A stretch of DNA of 64,000 nucleotides from Rhizomys pruinosus (taxonomy: Eukaryota; Chordata; Mammalia; Rodentia; Spalacidae): assembly GCA_009823505.1 (NCBI GenBank), contig VZQC01004541.1, forward strand, positions 1,632,590 through 1,696,589, given 5' to 3'. Shown in pieces: positions 45,761-58,254 of the stretch (the stretch's first letter is position 1; the number at the start of each line of letters is the position of its first letter). Made by a program: the position numbers and the translations under genes. The notes below the pieces were generated by a model. It was not told where the DNA came from, did not search any database, and saw only the letters and a program-made list of their open reading frames with translations.

Positions 45761-47535
45761 GTTTAGTTAAAATATCTTCTGTGTCTCTTATGCTGACTTT
45801 TTTTTATTTTTCTGTGCATTTTGTGTGTGTGTGTGTGTAGTGGTGTGGATGTTGTGGTGTGGTGTGTATGTGTGTGTGTGGTGCCAATGCAGGTCAAAAG
45901 AAGATGTCAGATTCCATGATCCTGGGTTATAGGCATTCGTGGGCCACCTAAAGTGGGTGCTGGGAACTAAATTCCAGTCTACTATAAAACAAAGTGCTCT
46001 TAAACAATGAGTCATCTCTCTAGCCCTTTTTCTTTTTTGTCTTTTGAGACAGGGTTACTCTGTACCCCAGCGGACGGAACTCACTATGTAGACCAGGCTG
46101 GCCTTGAACTCACAGAGATCCACCTGCCTCTGCCCCCAATCCGGGATTAAAGGGACGTGCTACCACACCCAGCTTATTTTTTTCTTTTTTAAAAAAATAT
46201 TTAATTGTTTCTAGGAGTTTCTTCATGGTTTTTTTTTTTTTTTTGTCTTTTTGAGACAGGGTCTCCCTGTAGCTCTGGCTGTTCTGGAACTCACTATGTA
46301 GACCAGACTGGCCTTGAACTCACAAAGATCCACCTGCCTCGGCCTCCTAAGTGCTAGGATCAAAGGTGTGCATCACCATACCCAGCTATGAATTTCATAC
46401 AATGTATTTGGATCATATTAAACCTCCTCCTCCAAAGTTCTTTTTTTTATTTTATTTATTTATTTATTTATTTTTTATGTGTATGAGTGTTTGAACTGAA
46501 CTCAGTTCTTCTGCAAGTGCAGCCAGTGTTCCAAACTGCTGAGTCATCTCTCCAGGCCCATCAAACCCCTAGTTTCTTTAGATTAACTGTTTCTCTCTGC
46601 TGAAGACTGCTTTCCTTTCTAATCAGCTTCATCATGATCAGATCCTAGGAATAAGCCTTTGTAGCGTCATCAGACATAAAATATTTGGCCTCCATATGAA
46701 GAAACTGTGAGACTTAGTCAACAGAGGAACTGGGAAGTGACGATCTTGGGAAAAGCTGTACCAATGGTAATGATTCCGCAAGGCTGATGAACTCATTAGA
46801 ATTTCTGTGTCTTTTGAGAACCAGAATGTTGTAGCTCCCCAGGCAAATTATTTTCACTGTCTTTTGCCCCCTTAATAGGCATTTGTTGCCCACCATTGTG
46901 TTTGGCCTAGTATCCTTGTGACTAATGAGGTAAAATCCTTTTTGGATTACAAACAGATCCTTAGCTTCCACTAATTCACAGGCTGTGATAACATCTAATG
47001 CCCATGATAGAGATTTCCCCTATTTTCTATAACCTGGCTCTCTGGTGTTTCTACCAGAGCAGATGCCCGTCTAAGAACTGAGATTAGACCTGGGCACCCT
47101 TGGCTTGTGCGTGCTCAAGACTGCTGTACTGCCCTTTTTATTAGGAAGATCAGCATATGAAATGCAGACAAAGCTCACACAAGATAATGCTTAAGCAGTG
47201 AAAACACAGGAATTTCAGTATCACCTTAGTCAGGAGACGTGGAGGCTTTACCCAAGGACCTGGTGATTCCCTTCAAGGCTAAACATGAAGGAAAAAAAAA
47301 AAAAAACAACAAAAAAAACGGGCTGGAGAGATGGCCTGGCAGTTAAGAGCGCTGACTGCTCTTGCAGAGGACCCGGGTTCGATCCCCAGTACCCACATGG
47401 CGGCTGAGAACCTTCTTTAACTCCAGTTGCAGGGGAATCCGACGCCCTCTTCTGACCTCCGCAGCATTGCAGAACACAGGTGTACCAACCTACATGCAGA
47501 TAGTACACTCATACACATACAAAATAAATAAATAA
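44531..47535. repeat. Copy 1 of a 3-kb direct duplication
   Basis: It matches 47541-50590 in order. Contents: the end of the MaLR internal region and its 3' LTR, a GT-rich B3-like block (45785-46020), B1s (46025-46180, 46230-46390, minus), a B2 fragment (46450-46560), a repeat-free 46560-47310 segment and a plus B2 (47318-47525). Confidence 0.88.
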
Positions 47536-47540
47536 AATTT

Positions 47541-50500
47541 AAAGGTGGTGCCAAGGCTTTGAAGGAGAGTTTCCTTTTGAAAGGAGATTAAAGTGATTAA
47601 GGAAGGGCCTCAAGATTATACAAAGCAAAACAAAAAGAATCAGTATCCGGGCAAGACCACACCCAGCTAATCCTCCAGCAAGTCCAGGCAGAGAAGAGTT
47701 GCAAATGTGGTTGAAATGGGCCAGGGTCCATCCCAAAATTGCAGCCAAACAAACTTGGCAGTTTTCATTCATGTGGTGCTGGCTTTGGAGCATGAAGTTT
47801 TGCAGAGTGAAAGGGGTCATCAGTTCTTCCTCCCATGGTTTGTCAGAGAGTTGCCAAGGTCAGGCAGAGTGCAAGCATGGGTGTCCCTGCATAAAGTAGG
47901 CCCTGACCAGGCCATGCATGAAGCTGTGAATGTGAGCCTGGTTGGCAGCAGAGACCCAAGAAGACATTCGAAGATGCCAGACCTGTGAGATATTGCCAAG
48001 GAGAGCTGCATACAGGGAGTGGTACCGGCCTAAGAAAGAGATGTATGTTGCAAGCAAGCTGGAAGAGCTGAGCCATCTAAGCCTCTGGGAAGTCAAGCCC
48101 AGAAGTTGCATGTGGAGCTACAGGACTGGCAGTTTGCCCTGCTGGTTTTCGGTCTTGTTTTGGTCCAGTAATTTCCTCACTATGCCTCTATTGCCTCCCT
48201 TTTGGGAATGGGAATGTGTATTGGTTCCACTGTACATTGGGAGTATGTAATTTGTCCTTTTGATTTTACAGGACTTACAGTTTTAAGAGATTGGCCTGAG
48301 TCCCTCAGAAGAGACTTTGGACTGTGGACTGTTTGAATGGCATTGAAACTGGTAAGACTATGGGGACTTTTAAGTTGGACTAAATGCATTTTTGCATTTT
48401 ATATGGTCAGGAGCCTATGGGGCCAGGGAGTGGAATGTGGTGTTTTGATGAGTGTCCCCCATAGCTCTAGGTATTCAGACATTTGTCTCCAGTTGGTGGC
48501 GCTGTTTTTGGAGGTCTTAGAAGTGTGGCATGCGGAGGAAATGCTTGTGGGGGGCAGGCTTAGTGAGTTTAACAAGCCTCGTGGTCTACATTGCTCTGTT
48601 CTGTTTCCTGTGCTCTTTGTGAGATTGACCCTCGTTTTGGCTCTCCAGCCCACCACCACACCTCCCGCCACAATGGACTCTGAATTCCCTGGAACCCAAA
48701 TCGTAACTCAATAACTCTTCCTTTATAAGTTCCTTTGGTCATAGTGTTTTTATCACAGCAACAAAAAAGTGACTAATACACAAAGTTTAGTTAAAATATC
48801 TATCGTGTCTCTTATGCTGACTTTCTTTTTTATTTTTCTGTGCATTTGTTGTGTGTGTGTGTGTATGTATGGTGTGTTGTGTTTGTGTGTGTATGTTGGT
48901 GTGTGGTGCCAATGCAGGTCAAAAGAAGATGTCAGATCTCCTGAATCTGGGTTTTTAGAGGCATTCTCGGACCACCTAGTGGGTGCTGGGAACTAAATTC
49001 CAGTCTATTATAAAACAAAGTGCTCTTAAACAATGAGTCATCTCTCTAGCCCTCTCCCCCCCTTTTTTTGTCTTTTTGAGACAGGGTTACTCTGTAGCCC
49101 CAGCTGGACTGGAACTCACTATGTAGACCAGGCTGGCCTTGAACTCACAGAGATCCACCTGCCTCTGCCTCCCGAATCCTGGGATTAAAAGGGACGTCTA
49201 ACCACACCCACTTTATTTTTTTTTCTTTTTTAAAAATAATGCTTTTTATTTAATTCTTCATGGTTTTTTTTTTTTTTTTTTTTTTTTTTGTCTTTTTGAG
49301 ACAGGGTCTCCCGGTAGCTCTGGCTGTCTGGAACTCGCATGTAGACCAGACTGGCCTTTAACTACAAAATCCACCTGCCTCGCCTCCTAAGTGCTAGGAT
49401 CAAAGGTGTGCATCACCATATCCAGCTATGAATTTCAATACAATGTATTTGGATCATATTAAACCCCTCCTCCAAAGTTCTTTTTTTTAATTTTATTTAT
49501 TTTTTATTTTTTTTATGTGTATAGTGTTTGAACTGAACTCAGTTCTTCTGCAAGTGCAGCCAGTGTTAACCTCTGAGCCCAATCTCTCCAGGCCCATCAA
49601 ACCCCTAGTTTCTTTAGATTAACTGTTTCTCTCTGCTGAAGATGCTTTCCTTTCTAATCAGCTTCATCATGATCAGATCCTAGGAATAAGCCTTTGTAGC
49701 GTCATCAGACATAAAATATTTGGCCTCCATATGAAGAAACTGTGAGACTTAGTCAACAGAGGAACTGGGAAGTGACGATCTTGGGAAAAGCTGTACCAAT
49801 GGTAATGATTCCGCAAGGCTGATGAACTCATTAGAATTTCTGTGTCTTTTGAGAACCAGAATGTTGTAGCTCCCCAGGCAAATTATTTTCACTGTCTTTT
49901 GCCCCCTTAATAGGCATTTGTTGCCCACCATTTGTGTTTGGCCTAGTATCCTTGTGACTATGAGGTAAAATCCTTTTTGGATTACAAACAGATCCTTAGC
50001 TTCCACTAATTCACAGGCTGTGATAACATCTAATGCCCATGATAGAGATTTCCCCTATTTTCTATAACCTGGCTCTCTGGTGTTTCTACCAGAGCAGATG
50101 CCCGTCTAAGAACTGAGATTAGACCTGGGCACCCTTGGCTTGTGCGTGCTCAAGACTGCTGTACTGCCCTTTTTATTAGGAAGATCAGCATATGAAATGC
50201 AGACAAAGCTCACACAAGATAATGCTTAAGCAGTGAAAACACAGGAATTTCAGTATCACCTTAGTCAGGAGACGTGGAGGCTTTACCCAAGGACCTGGTG
50301 ATTCCCTTCAAGGCTAAACATGGAAGAAAAAAAAAAAAAAAAAAAAAAAAAAACGGGCTGGAGAGATGGCCTGGCAGTTAAGAGAGCGCGACTGCTCTGT
50401 CAGAGGACCCGGGGTTCGATCCCCAGTACCCACATGGGGCTGCTGAGAAACCTGCTTTAACTCCAGGTGCAGGGGAATCCGAGCCCTCTTCTGACCTCCG

Positions 50501-50590
50501 CAGCATGGCAAGAACACAGGTGTACAACCGACATGCAGAAGTACACTCATACACATACAAAAAATAATAAAATAAAAAAATAAATAAAAA
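47541..50590. repeat. Copy 2 of the 3-kb direct duplication
   Basis: It repeats 44531-47535, including a second ORR1-like LTR (48438-48785), B1s (49060-49210, 49262-49435), a B2 fragment and a B2 (50352-50570). Differences are mostly one-base indels. Parts of 49620-50330 are almost identical to 46600-47290. Confidence 0.88.
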
Positions 50591-51062
50591 ACCCCATTAT
50601 TTGTGTTTAGAAGCATATTTGCACAAAATGAGAATTGTAATGTAGCTCCACTCCCAGCATTACAGGAGGGAGCGCAGCCCTACCCCCAGGGTTGGGGGGG
50701 AGGCAGCCCTGCCCCCTGGGTTCCAGGAAGCCAGTGCTTAGCTGCAGTCTGAGGAAATTTGTTAACCCTATATGCACTAAGAGCCCTAAGGGGCAAAAGC
50801 ATCAGCTATATACCAACTTTTTGTTTTCAAGTGCCTTGATTTATAAGATTTTTTGTTGCCTTACAGAACTTCCTGGGCAGCTGGAGAACTTGCTCAGTGG
50901 TTGAGAGCACTGGCTGCTCTTGCAGAGGACCTGGGTTCAGCTGCCAATACCCACATGGAAGCTAACAACCTGTAACTCCAATTCCAGGGGATTCAATGCC
51001 CTTTACTGGCCTCTGTGGACATTAGGTACATGGCATACTTACATACATGTAGGCAAACCACA
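50591..51062. repeat. Copy 1 of a 0.47-kb duplication
   Basis: It matches 51677-52149 almost base for base, including a plus B2 (about 50885-51075). It starts exactly where the 3-kb copy ends. Confidence 0.9.
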
Positions 51063-51675
51063 GATACAACATAAAATAAACATAATGAAAGCAGTTAGGA
51101 ACCCTAGCTGCTCTTGCAGAGGACTCAAGTTCGATTCCCAGAACCCACATGGTAGCTTTATGGGCACTGCATTCAGGCAAAGCACTCATGCACAAAATAA
51201 ATATTAAAACTAAATAACAAATTAATAAGGGTGGAGATACTAGGGTAAAGACTACGCCTCCAGAGATCGGTTATCCCAGCACACTGGCGGTGAACGTCAT
51301 ACGAGAATCCTCGGATAACTCCTTCAGGGAAAACAAACCCTCTTCACACGTTGCAGCGTCACACTGATCGACAATACATCCTAAAAATAAAAAAACATAG
51401 GTGATAAATTGTAGTTTTTGGGATAAATATCTGAAGAACACAACAATAAAGGAAAAAAGGGTTCATTGGTTTTACAGTTCCAGGTTACTGTCCACCATGC
51501 TCAGCTTTATTTTAGTTGTGTGTGTAATTAAGTTGGTGGTGTGTGTGTACATTTGTCATGGTTCATGTGTTGTGGAGGCCAAGTCGTATGTTGTTACTTA
51601 TTGGGCTTCCGTCTCTCTCTCTGCCCCACCTCCCTTCCTGCTCCCCCCCCCCCCGTTTTTTTTTTTTTTCTCTTG
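51063..51675. other. Contig-end-like sequence before a single N
   Basis: It holds a partial B2 (51090-51200), an unusually CpG-rich anonymous stretch (51235-51390), then (CT)/(C)n/(T)n low-complexity DNA up to the N. Confidence 0.5.
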
Positions 51676-51676
51676 N
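51676..51676. other. Single-N assembly join
   Basis: The sequence after this N restarts at the content of 50591, as at 7716. Confidence 0.8.
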
Positions 51677-52149
51677 AAACCCATTATTTTGTGTTTAGAA
51701 GCATATTTGCACAAAATGAGAATTGTAATGTAGCTCCACTCCCAGCATTACAGGAGGGAGCGCAGCCCTACCCCCAGGGTTGGGGGGGAGGCAGCCCTGC
51801 CCCCTGGGTTCCAGGAAGCCAGTGCTTAGCTGCAGTCTGAGGAAATTTGTTAACCCTATATGCACTAAGAGCCCTAAGGGGCAAAAGCATCAGCTATATA
51901 CCAACTTTTTGTTTTCAAGTGCCTTGATTTATAAGATTTTTTGTTGCCTTACAGAACTTCCTGGGCAGCTGGAGAACTTGCTCAGTGGTTGAGAGCACTG
52001 GCTGCTCTTGCAGAGGACCTGGGTTCAGCTGCCAATACCCACATGGAAGCTAACAACCTGTAACTCCAATTCCAGGGGATTCAATGCCCTTTACTGGCCT
52101 CTGTGGACATTAGGTACATGGCATACTTACATACGATGTAGGCAAACAC
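51677..52149. repeat. Copy 2 of the 0.47-kb duplication
   Basis: It is identical to copy 1 for hundreds of bases and diverges at about 52150, where a CT run begins. Confidence 0.9.
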
Positions 52150-52165
52150 AGATACAACATAAAAT

Positions 52166-52207
<42 letters not shown>

Positions 52208-52655
52208 CTATTTTTGAGACAGTCTCTCATTGAACCTTGAGCTAACTGATTTGGGTAGAGTGGTCCACCTGCAAGTCCCAAGGTCCCTCCTGTGTCTGCC
52301 TCTCCAGTGGGAGAATTACAGGCATGTGACACCATTCCAGGCTTTTTTTTTTTTTTTTCTGTGTATGAGTGTACTGTCTGCATGTAGGTTGGTGCACCAG
52401 TGTCGTGCAATGCCACGGAGGTCGGAAGAGAGCATCAGATTCCCCAGGAACTGGAGTTAAAGATGATTCTTAGCCACCAAATGGGTGCTGGGAATCCAAC
52501 CTGGGTCCTCTGCAAGAGCAGTCAGCGCTCTTAACCTCTGCACCATCTCTCCAGCCCCAGAAGGCTTTTTTATGTGGGCTATTGGGGACGGAACCCAGAT
52601 CCTTAGGCTTGTGTATGGCAAAGCACATTTCTTACTGGGCTGTCTCTCCACCCTG
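52150..52655 (-). repeat. (CT)n and SINE cluster
   Basis: A (CT)n run (52169-52202), an old B1-like element (52210-52340), a minus B2 (52350-52558) and a B3-like fragment (52562-52655). Confidence 0.8.
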
Positions 52656-53067
52656 ATTCCTTTTATTTTAATGGACTTTTTCTCTGTGCTAATGATATTT
52701 GTGTGTTATTCTTTTTTGTCTACATTGTGAATATGATATTATAATAATTAAAAAAAAGTTTTGATGAAATATATCTATTTCTTTATTCCAAAAGTGTTTC
52801 AGCTTCATAAGCTGTGACTATCTTTGTAACAATTGAGGTGTCTTTTGAATGTTTTTAAATTTTATTTTGTGAAATCATCGTTATAGCAGGTTAGTTCATC
52901 TTCCTGAACTTCATGGTCTGAATTCTTTCACAGAAGAGGAGAACACAAATGGAAAGAGAATCCCAACTAACACTGCTCAGTCTGTGTTTTCTTTAAATTG
53001 GCTTTATTTGTGGGGTTCTTTTTTTTTAATAATGAGAACAATACATTGAAATTATAATAATTTCTTT

Positions 53068-53245
53068 ATTGGGCTCGTGAGATGGTTCTGAAGGTAATAG
53101 TGCTTGCCACCAAACCTGAATTCAGTCTTTAGAATCCACATAGTGTAAGGAGAGAAGAGACTTCTGTAATTCGTGCTCTGTGTTCCATGGCACACTCATG
53201 CATACAAATAACACGTGCACAAATAAATGTAAAAGAAAATTAAAA
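53068..53245 (+). repeat. B3-like SINE
   Basis: GGGCTCGTGAGATGGTTCTG head and ACACGTGCACAAATAAATG tail. The flanks 52655-53068 and 53245-53390 are unannotated. Confidence 0.65.
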
Positions 53246-53389
53246 ATAATTTGTTTCTCAGTGCCTGGAAGTTTTATTATTTTCTCATGTGAATGAAACT
53301 GCCAAGTTGGATGGGATGGAGCTTGACTCTCTTGGATCCTATTTGATGCTGCTTGAAGGGTCTCATTGTGTAGCAGTGGCTCATCTAGA

Positions 53390-53490
53390 AGTTTCTATGT
53401 AGAGCAGTCTGCCCTTGAACTCCCAGAGATCCACCTGCCTCTGCCTCCCAAGTGCTAGGATTAAAGGCATTCTCCATCATAACTGATCAG
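53390..53490 (-). repeat. B1 fragment, minus
   Basis: Only the B1 head half is left (CACCTGCCTCTGCCTCCCAA). Confidence 0.75.
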
Positions 53491-53864
53491 TTGGTAGCTG
53501 GTTTTGTGTGTTATGATTTTCTACTAGGAGAAACTGCGTTAAGCTCTCTCCTTTGATAAGTTGAAATCATAAGTGGTAGGATCTTGCCATAGGACATCTT
53601 TCCCTTGTTCAAGTGCAGATCTGGAGGCGTCTCCCTGAATATGCTGATCTTACCAAAGAGGGCCTCTCTTCCATGCCTTGCCTTGGCTTCCTGCTGCTGT
53701 TTTTCCCTCCAACCTGTTCGTATTGTAATTCTTTCTGCCCCACTTGTTATTTTTCATTGTAGATCTACATAATAGTGACTATTAATAACAATACCAAAGA
53801 TTCAACATTAGGTCATCTTGAAATTTCCTCTCCTAAAGAAATCAGTTCATTACTTTTAAAATAT

Positions 53865-54737
53865 TTATTTATTTATTTATTTATTTATTTATTTNNNNNN
53901 NNNNNNNNNNNNNNNNNNNNNNNNNNNNNNNNNNNNNNNNNNNNNNNNNNNNNNNNNNNNNNNNNNNNNNNNNNNNNNNNNNNNNNNNNNNNNNNNNNNN
54001 NNNNNNNNNNNNNNNNNNNNNNNNNNNNNNNNNNNNNNNNNNNNNNNNNNNNNNNNNNNNNNNNNNNNNNNNNNNNNNNNNNNNNNNNNNNNNNNNNNNN
54101 NNNNNNNNNNNNNNNNNNNNNNNNNNNNNNNNNNNNNNNNNNNNNNNNNNNNNNNNNNNNNNNNNNNNNNNNNNNNNNNNNNNNNNNNNNNNNNNNNNNN
54201 NNNNNNNNNNNNNNNNNNNNNNNNNNNNNNNNNNNNNNNNNNNNNNNNNNNNNNNNNNNNNNNNNNNNNNNNNNNNNNNNNNNNNNNNNNNNNNNNNNNN
54301 NNNNNNNNNNNNNNNNNNNNNNNNNNNNNNNNNNNNNNNNNNNNNNNNNNNNNNNNNNNNNNNNNNNNNNNNNNNNNNNNNNNNNNNNNNNNNNNNNNNN
54401 NNNNNNNNNNNNNNNNNNNNNNNNNNNNNNNNNNNNNNNNNNNNNNNNNNNNNNNNNNNNNNNNNNNNNNNNNNNNNNNNNNNNNNNNNNNNNNNNNNNN
54501 NNNNNNNNNNNNNNNNNNNNNNNNNNNNNNNNNNNNNNNNNNNNNNNNNNNNNNNNNNNNNNNNNNNNNNNNNNNNNNNNNNNNNNNNNNNNNNNNNNNN
54601 NNNNNNNNNNNNNNNNNNNNNNNNNNNNNNNNNNNNNNNNNNNNNNNNNNNNNNNNNNNNNNNNNNNNNNNNNNNNNNNNNNNNNNNNNNNNNNNNNNNN
54701 NNNNNNNNNNNNNNNNNNNNNNNNNNNNNNNNNNNNN
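53865..54737. other. (TTTA)n run into an 843-N gap
   Basis: A TTTA array (53865-53894) enters the gap 53895-54737, and a T-run follows it. Confidence 0.97.
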
Positions 54738-54774
54738 TTTTTTTTTTCATTTTTAGCTATAAGTGATAATCCAT

Positions 54775-55095
54775 GAGTACAAGCATCCTTCATGCAAAAC
54801 CTATCTGCAGGCTGTTGTGCCCAAACACCTACAGCCCCACCATCCAGTGGGGGGTGACAGGTTGTTTGTTCAATCAAGTTGATCAAATGAGTGTCCAGAC
54901 TACATTGCTGTAGTTTCACCATTCACCCCAATCGCAGCCCTTACATTCTACCACGCCCCCTCTTCCGCAGGTTGTTCCCTAGGCTTAGAAAAGGGGCACA
55001 GGTGGATGAGAGGTAAAACAGTCCACTCTCTCTGGAGCTGTTGACTTGGACTCTGGTCAATTCTGGCTGTTTCCTTTCATGGGCTGACAGTTTGT
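54775..55095 (-). repeat. Interspersed repeat, second copy of the 22640-23040 family
   Basis: Shares CCTCTTCCGCAGGTTGTTCCC, GGGGCACAGGTGGATGAGA and the CTGTTTCCTTTCATGG end with 22885-23020. Confidence 0.5.
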
Positions 55096-55177
55096 CCAGG
55101 AATAACCTTTCGATCCTGGCCTGGCGCGTTATGGCGTCTCAGGGTCAGGTTCTTTACAGTAGCCACTTCTGGTACCA

Positions 55178-55525
55178 AGTTCTTTCTTGGTTTCTTTTCT
55201 GTTCCTGTGATAAAACACAATATCCAAGACAACTTATCAAAGGAAGAGTTTATTATGGTTATTGATCCAGAGGGATAAGAGTCCAAGAGGGAAGAAGGGG
55301 GAGGCATGGGCAGAAGCAGCCAGAGCCAAAAGCTGAGAGCTCACATCGTCAAGCAATTGAAAGAAGCGGAGAGATCAAGGTAGGAGTGGGTAAGACTATG
55401 AACTCTCAAAATCTGTGCCCCAGTGATGTACTTTCCTGCAGCAAGGCTGTACCTCCTAAACCTCTCAAAAACTATGCCACCAACTGGCGACAATTATTCA
55501 AATACTTAGAGCCTATGCTAGACAT
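55178..55525 (-). mobile_element. ORR1-like LTR, minus strand
   Basis: Reading backward it has the ORR1 order: TAGGCTC..AAGTATTTGAATAATTG, the GGTGGC-type core and a TTATCACAGGAACAG end. Confidence 0.65.
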
Positions 55526-55975
55526 TTATCATCCAAACCATAGACCCCAGAAAAGACCCATGTTGGAGCATATCTGGGCACATCTGTGCCTTAGTCAATG
55601 GGTGAAATGTTTACCAAGTCATTCTGGTGGACCACACAACAAGCTGGACCCCACGATCAGAGACACTGTGTGTGACATGGGCTACACCCATGGCATACCC
55701 ACAGTTAGGTGCTGAAAACATAATTTGATGAGGTACTTCACTGAATTCAATGGTCTACCTCATGCTGCAGTGCCAGACATGCCATCCATCCAGGCGAGCC
55801 GTCCAGGTTCAGCCTGTGAGTCCATGGGCTATACTTCCAACATGCCCTGGAGATGCTGATGCTTTGGTTCTACCGCCAAAAAGGAAAGCAAGGGCGCTGC
55901 CTTTTGTCTCTTCTCCTCGGAACACCAGCTGTCTGACAGAAAGGCCTCTATCCCAATAATTTCCCTCTATAGCCT
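55526..55975. other. Unannotated stretch
   Basis: No recognised repeat or exon. Confidence 0.35.
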
Positions 55976-56014
<39 letters not shown>

Positions 56015-56163
56015 TTTTGGTCTTTTTGAGACAGGGTCTCCCTGTAGCCCCAGCTGTCTTGGAACTCACTCTGTAGACCAGGCTGGCCTTGAACTCGCAA
56101 AGATCCGCCTGCCTCTGCCTCCCAAGTGCTAGGATTAAAGGTGTGCGCCACCATGCCTGGCTC
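55976..56163 (-). repeat. (TTTA)n and B1 SINE, minus
   Basis: The TTTA array (55976-56017) is the expanded tail of a full reverse B1 (56020-56163). Confidence 0.92.
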
Positions 56164-56171
56164 TAGAAAGA

Positions 56172-56345
56172 GGTTGAGGGGCTGGAGAGATAGCTGGCCA
56201 GTTAAATGTGCCTGCTGCTCTTCCAGAGAATGTGAGCTAGGTTCCTGGCACCCACATTGGATAGCTCACAATCACCTGTAACTCCAACTTCTGAGGATCT
56301 AATGCATGTTATGGGCTTGGAAGGAACCTGCACACACATGGCCTA
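56172..56345 (+). repeat. Diverged B2 SINE
   Basis: GGGGCTGGAGAGATAGCTGG head and AACTCCAACTTCTGAGGATC body. From 56350 to 57285 I see nothing clear. Confidence 0.7.
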
Positions 56346-57284
56346 ATACACACATGTGATTTGGTGGCTTTGTTGAGTCCTGGGGCAGAATGTGATTTTT
56401 GTCATATTAAAAAAAGGGCCCTGGCAGATATAAATTATTTAGGCCAGCATGTAAATCATGTTCCTAAACCATCCAGGCAATCAAGAGGGCGTGAGGGAAA
56501 GCAAAAGCAGACAAAAGGATCTGTCTGAGTCCCTCAATGGCAACTCTGCTTAGACATGTGTCATGCTGCAGTTCTAACGGAAAAAATTAACATAAAATCC
56601 CCTATGCTGTGCTAGTGAGTTTGCGGAAGAGATTAAAGCCAGAAGAATATTTCTTAGAAGGTATAAATGATGAAATATCACAGACGAAACCAAGCTCGCC
56701 CATAGCGTGGGCACTTATCTCCCAGAGTAAACTGTATATTTCTCTTCTATAAAACCTAATTCTGGGAGTGGAAATCCCTTAGGTCATGTGGGGTTTTCAC
56801 AGAGAGGAAACAGCCGAGGCTGCAGCTACAGTGCCTGCTGGTGCCAGGGAAATGGGAAGCCAACCTGAGCAGTTGGCGTAACACGAAAAGCACAGCCTCA
56901 CTTCCCCTGTGGTCCTGTGCCAGGTGAGGCAATTTGAGCCAGGTCCTGTGACCTCATCCGTTTGGCAGTGAGTAGATTCATGGCAGTTCCATGGCAAGGC
57001 CAAAGGATGAAGAAGAAACGTGATTGTGGATTACAGGAAACTCAACATTGCTTTTTTGAAGAAACAGTTAAACAATGGAATGCTTTCACACTTTGTTGGA
57101 CCTTGCTAGTGTTTTTTTCTTTAGTGTCTTCTTGGTTGCTAACTCTTGAAACCAAATGACATTTGCTTGCAATAGAACTCAGTGGACCTTCAGAGAGCTT
57201 GCCTACATCTATAGAACGGTTTCATTACATAGATTATGAAACAGAATGCCCAAAGCCAGAAGGTTCTTAAATGAAAATCTGAGT

Positions 57285-57800
57285 GATGGCTTAGTGGTGA
57301 ATAGTGGGTATTGCTCTTTCAGAAGATCTGAGTTCAGTTCCTAGACCCAATGTCAGGCAGCTCATAACTGTGTCTAACTCCAGCTCCTGGCGTGGGGGAT
57401 GTGAAACTTCTGGTCTCTTGCACTCACCTGAATTTACATGCATAGTCTCATAGATGCACAGACACACAGACACAAACACATGAACAATTAAACTAAAACA
57501 ATTTTTGTTGAGACAGGGTCTCCCTGTAGACCCAGATGGCCTAGAACTTGCTATGTACACCTAGTTGGCCTTGAACTCCCAGAGATCTGCCTGCCTCTGC
57601 CTCCCAGGTGCTGGTATTAAAGGTATGCATCACCATTTCCGGAAAAACTAAAACAAATATTTTTAAAAAAGAAAAGGCTGGGTCTACTAGTGCTTGCTCT
57701 TAATCTCAGCACTTGAGAGGCACAGGCATGTGGATTTCTGTGAGTTTGAAGCCAGCCGCTATACACAGCCAAGGCTACATAGGAGACCCTGTCTGAAGAG
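57285..57800. repeat. SINE cluster: B2-like (+), B1 (-), B1 (+)
   Basis: A degraded B2 at 57285-57490, a reverse B1 at 57510-57645 and a forward B1 at 57675-57800 ending in a GA-rich tail. Confidence 0.75.
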
Positions 57801-57934
57801 AGAGAGAAGGAGGTCGACTGGAGAGACGAGAAGCGACCGAGACGGTCTTGATTTCGAATTGAGGAGAGCGACCAGAGGGGTTGGTTTCATTCCGTTGACC
57901 GGTATTGGACAAATGAAAAAAATATATTTTTGAC

Positions 57935-58166
57935 GCCGGCGTGGTGGCACACGCCTTTAATCCTAGCACTTGGGAGAGGCGAGAGCGGGGTCTTTGTCAG
58001 TTCAAGGCCAGTCCTGGTCTACAGAGCAAGTTCCAGGACAGCCGGGCGGCTACAGGGAGACCCTGTCTCAAAAGACCAAAAAAAAAAAAAAAAAAAAAAA
58101 AAATTATATATATCATATCTTATACTATATATATTATTTACTATTATATATATATATATATATATT
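57935..58166 (+). repeat. B1 SINE with long A-tail and (TA)n
   Basis: A plus B1 (57935-58075), 25-30 A residues, then TA-rich microsatellite to 58166. Confidence 0.9.
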
Positions 58167-58254
58167 TCTACTGCTGTTGCTTGTAATTGAATGTCAAATC
58201 TAGATGGCAAGATTCTGTCTCTGAGGATGATCACACTTCAGTGGCAGGACTTAG

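Noticed and set aside
46714..50006. Paired minus-strand frames of 85 codons at 46971 and 50006
   Set aside because: They are the same anonymous sequence in two duplicated blocks, with small frame differences; no domain or splice context.
50692..51992. Identical 70-codon frames at 50692 and 51780
   Set aside because: Identity comes from the assembly duplication rather than selection; no known protein.
53775..54922. Long open frames across 53895-54737
   Set aside because: They also consist almost entirely of N bases.
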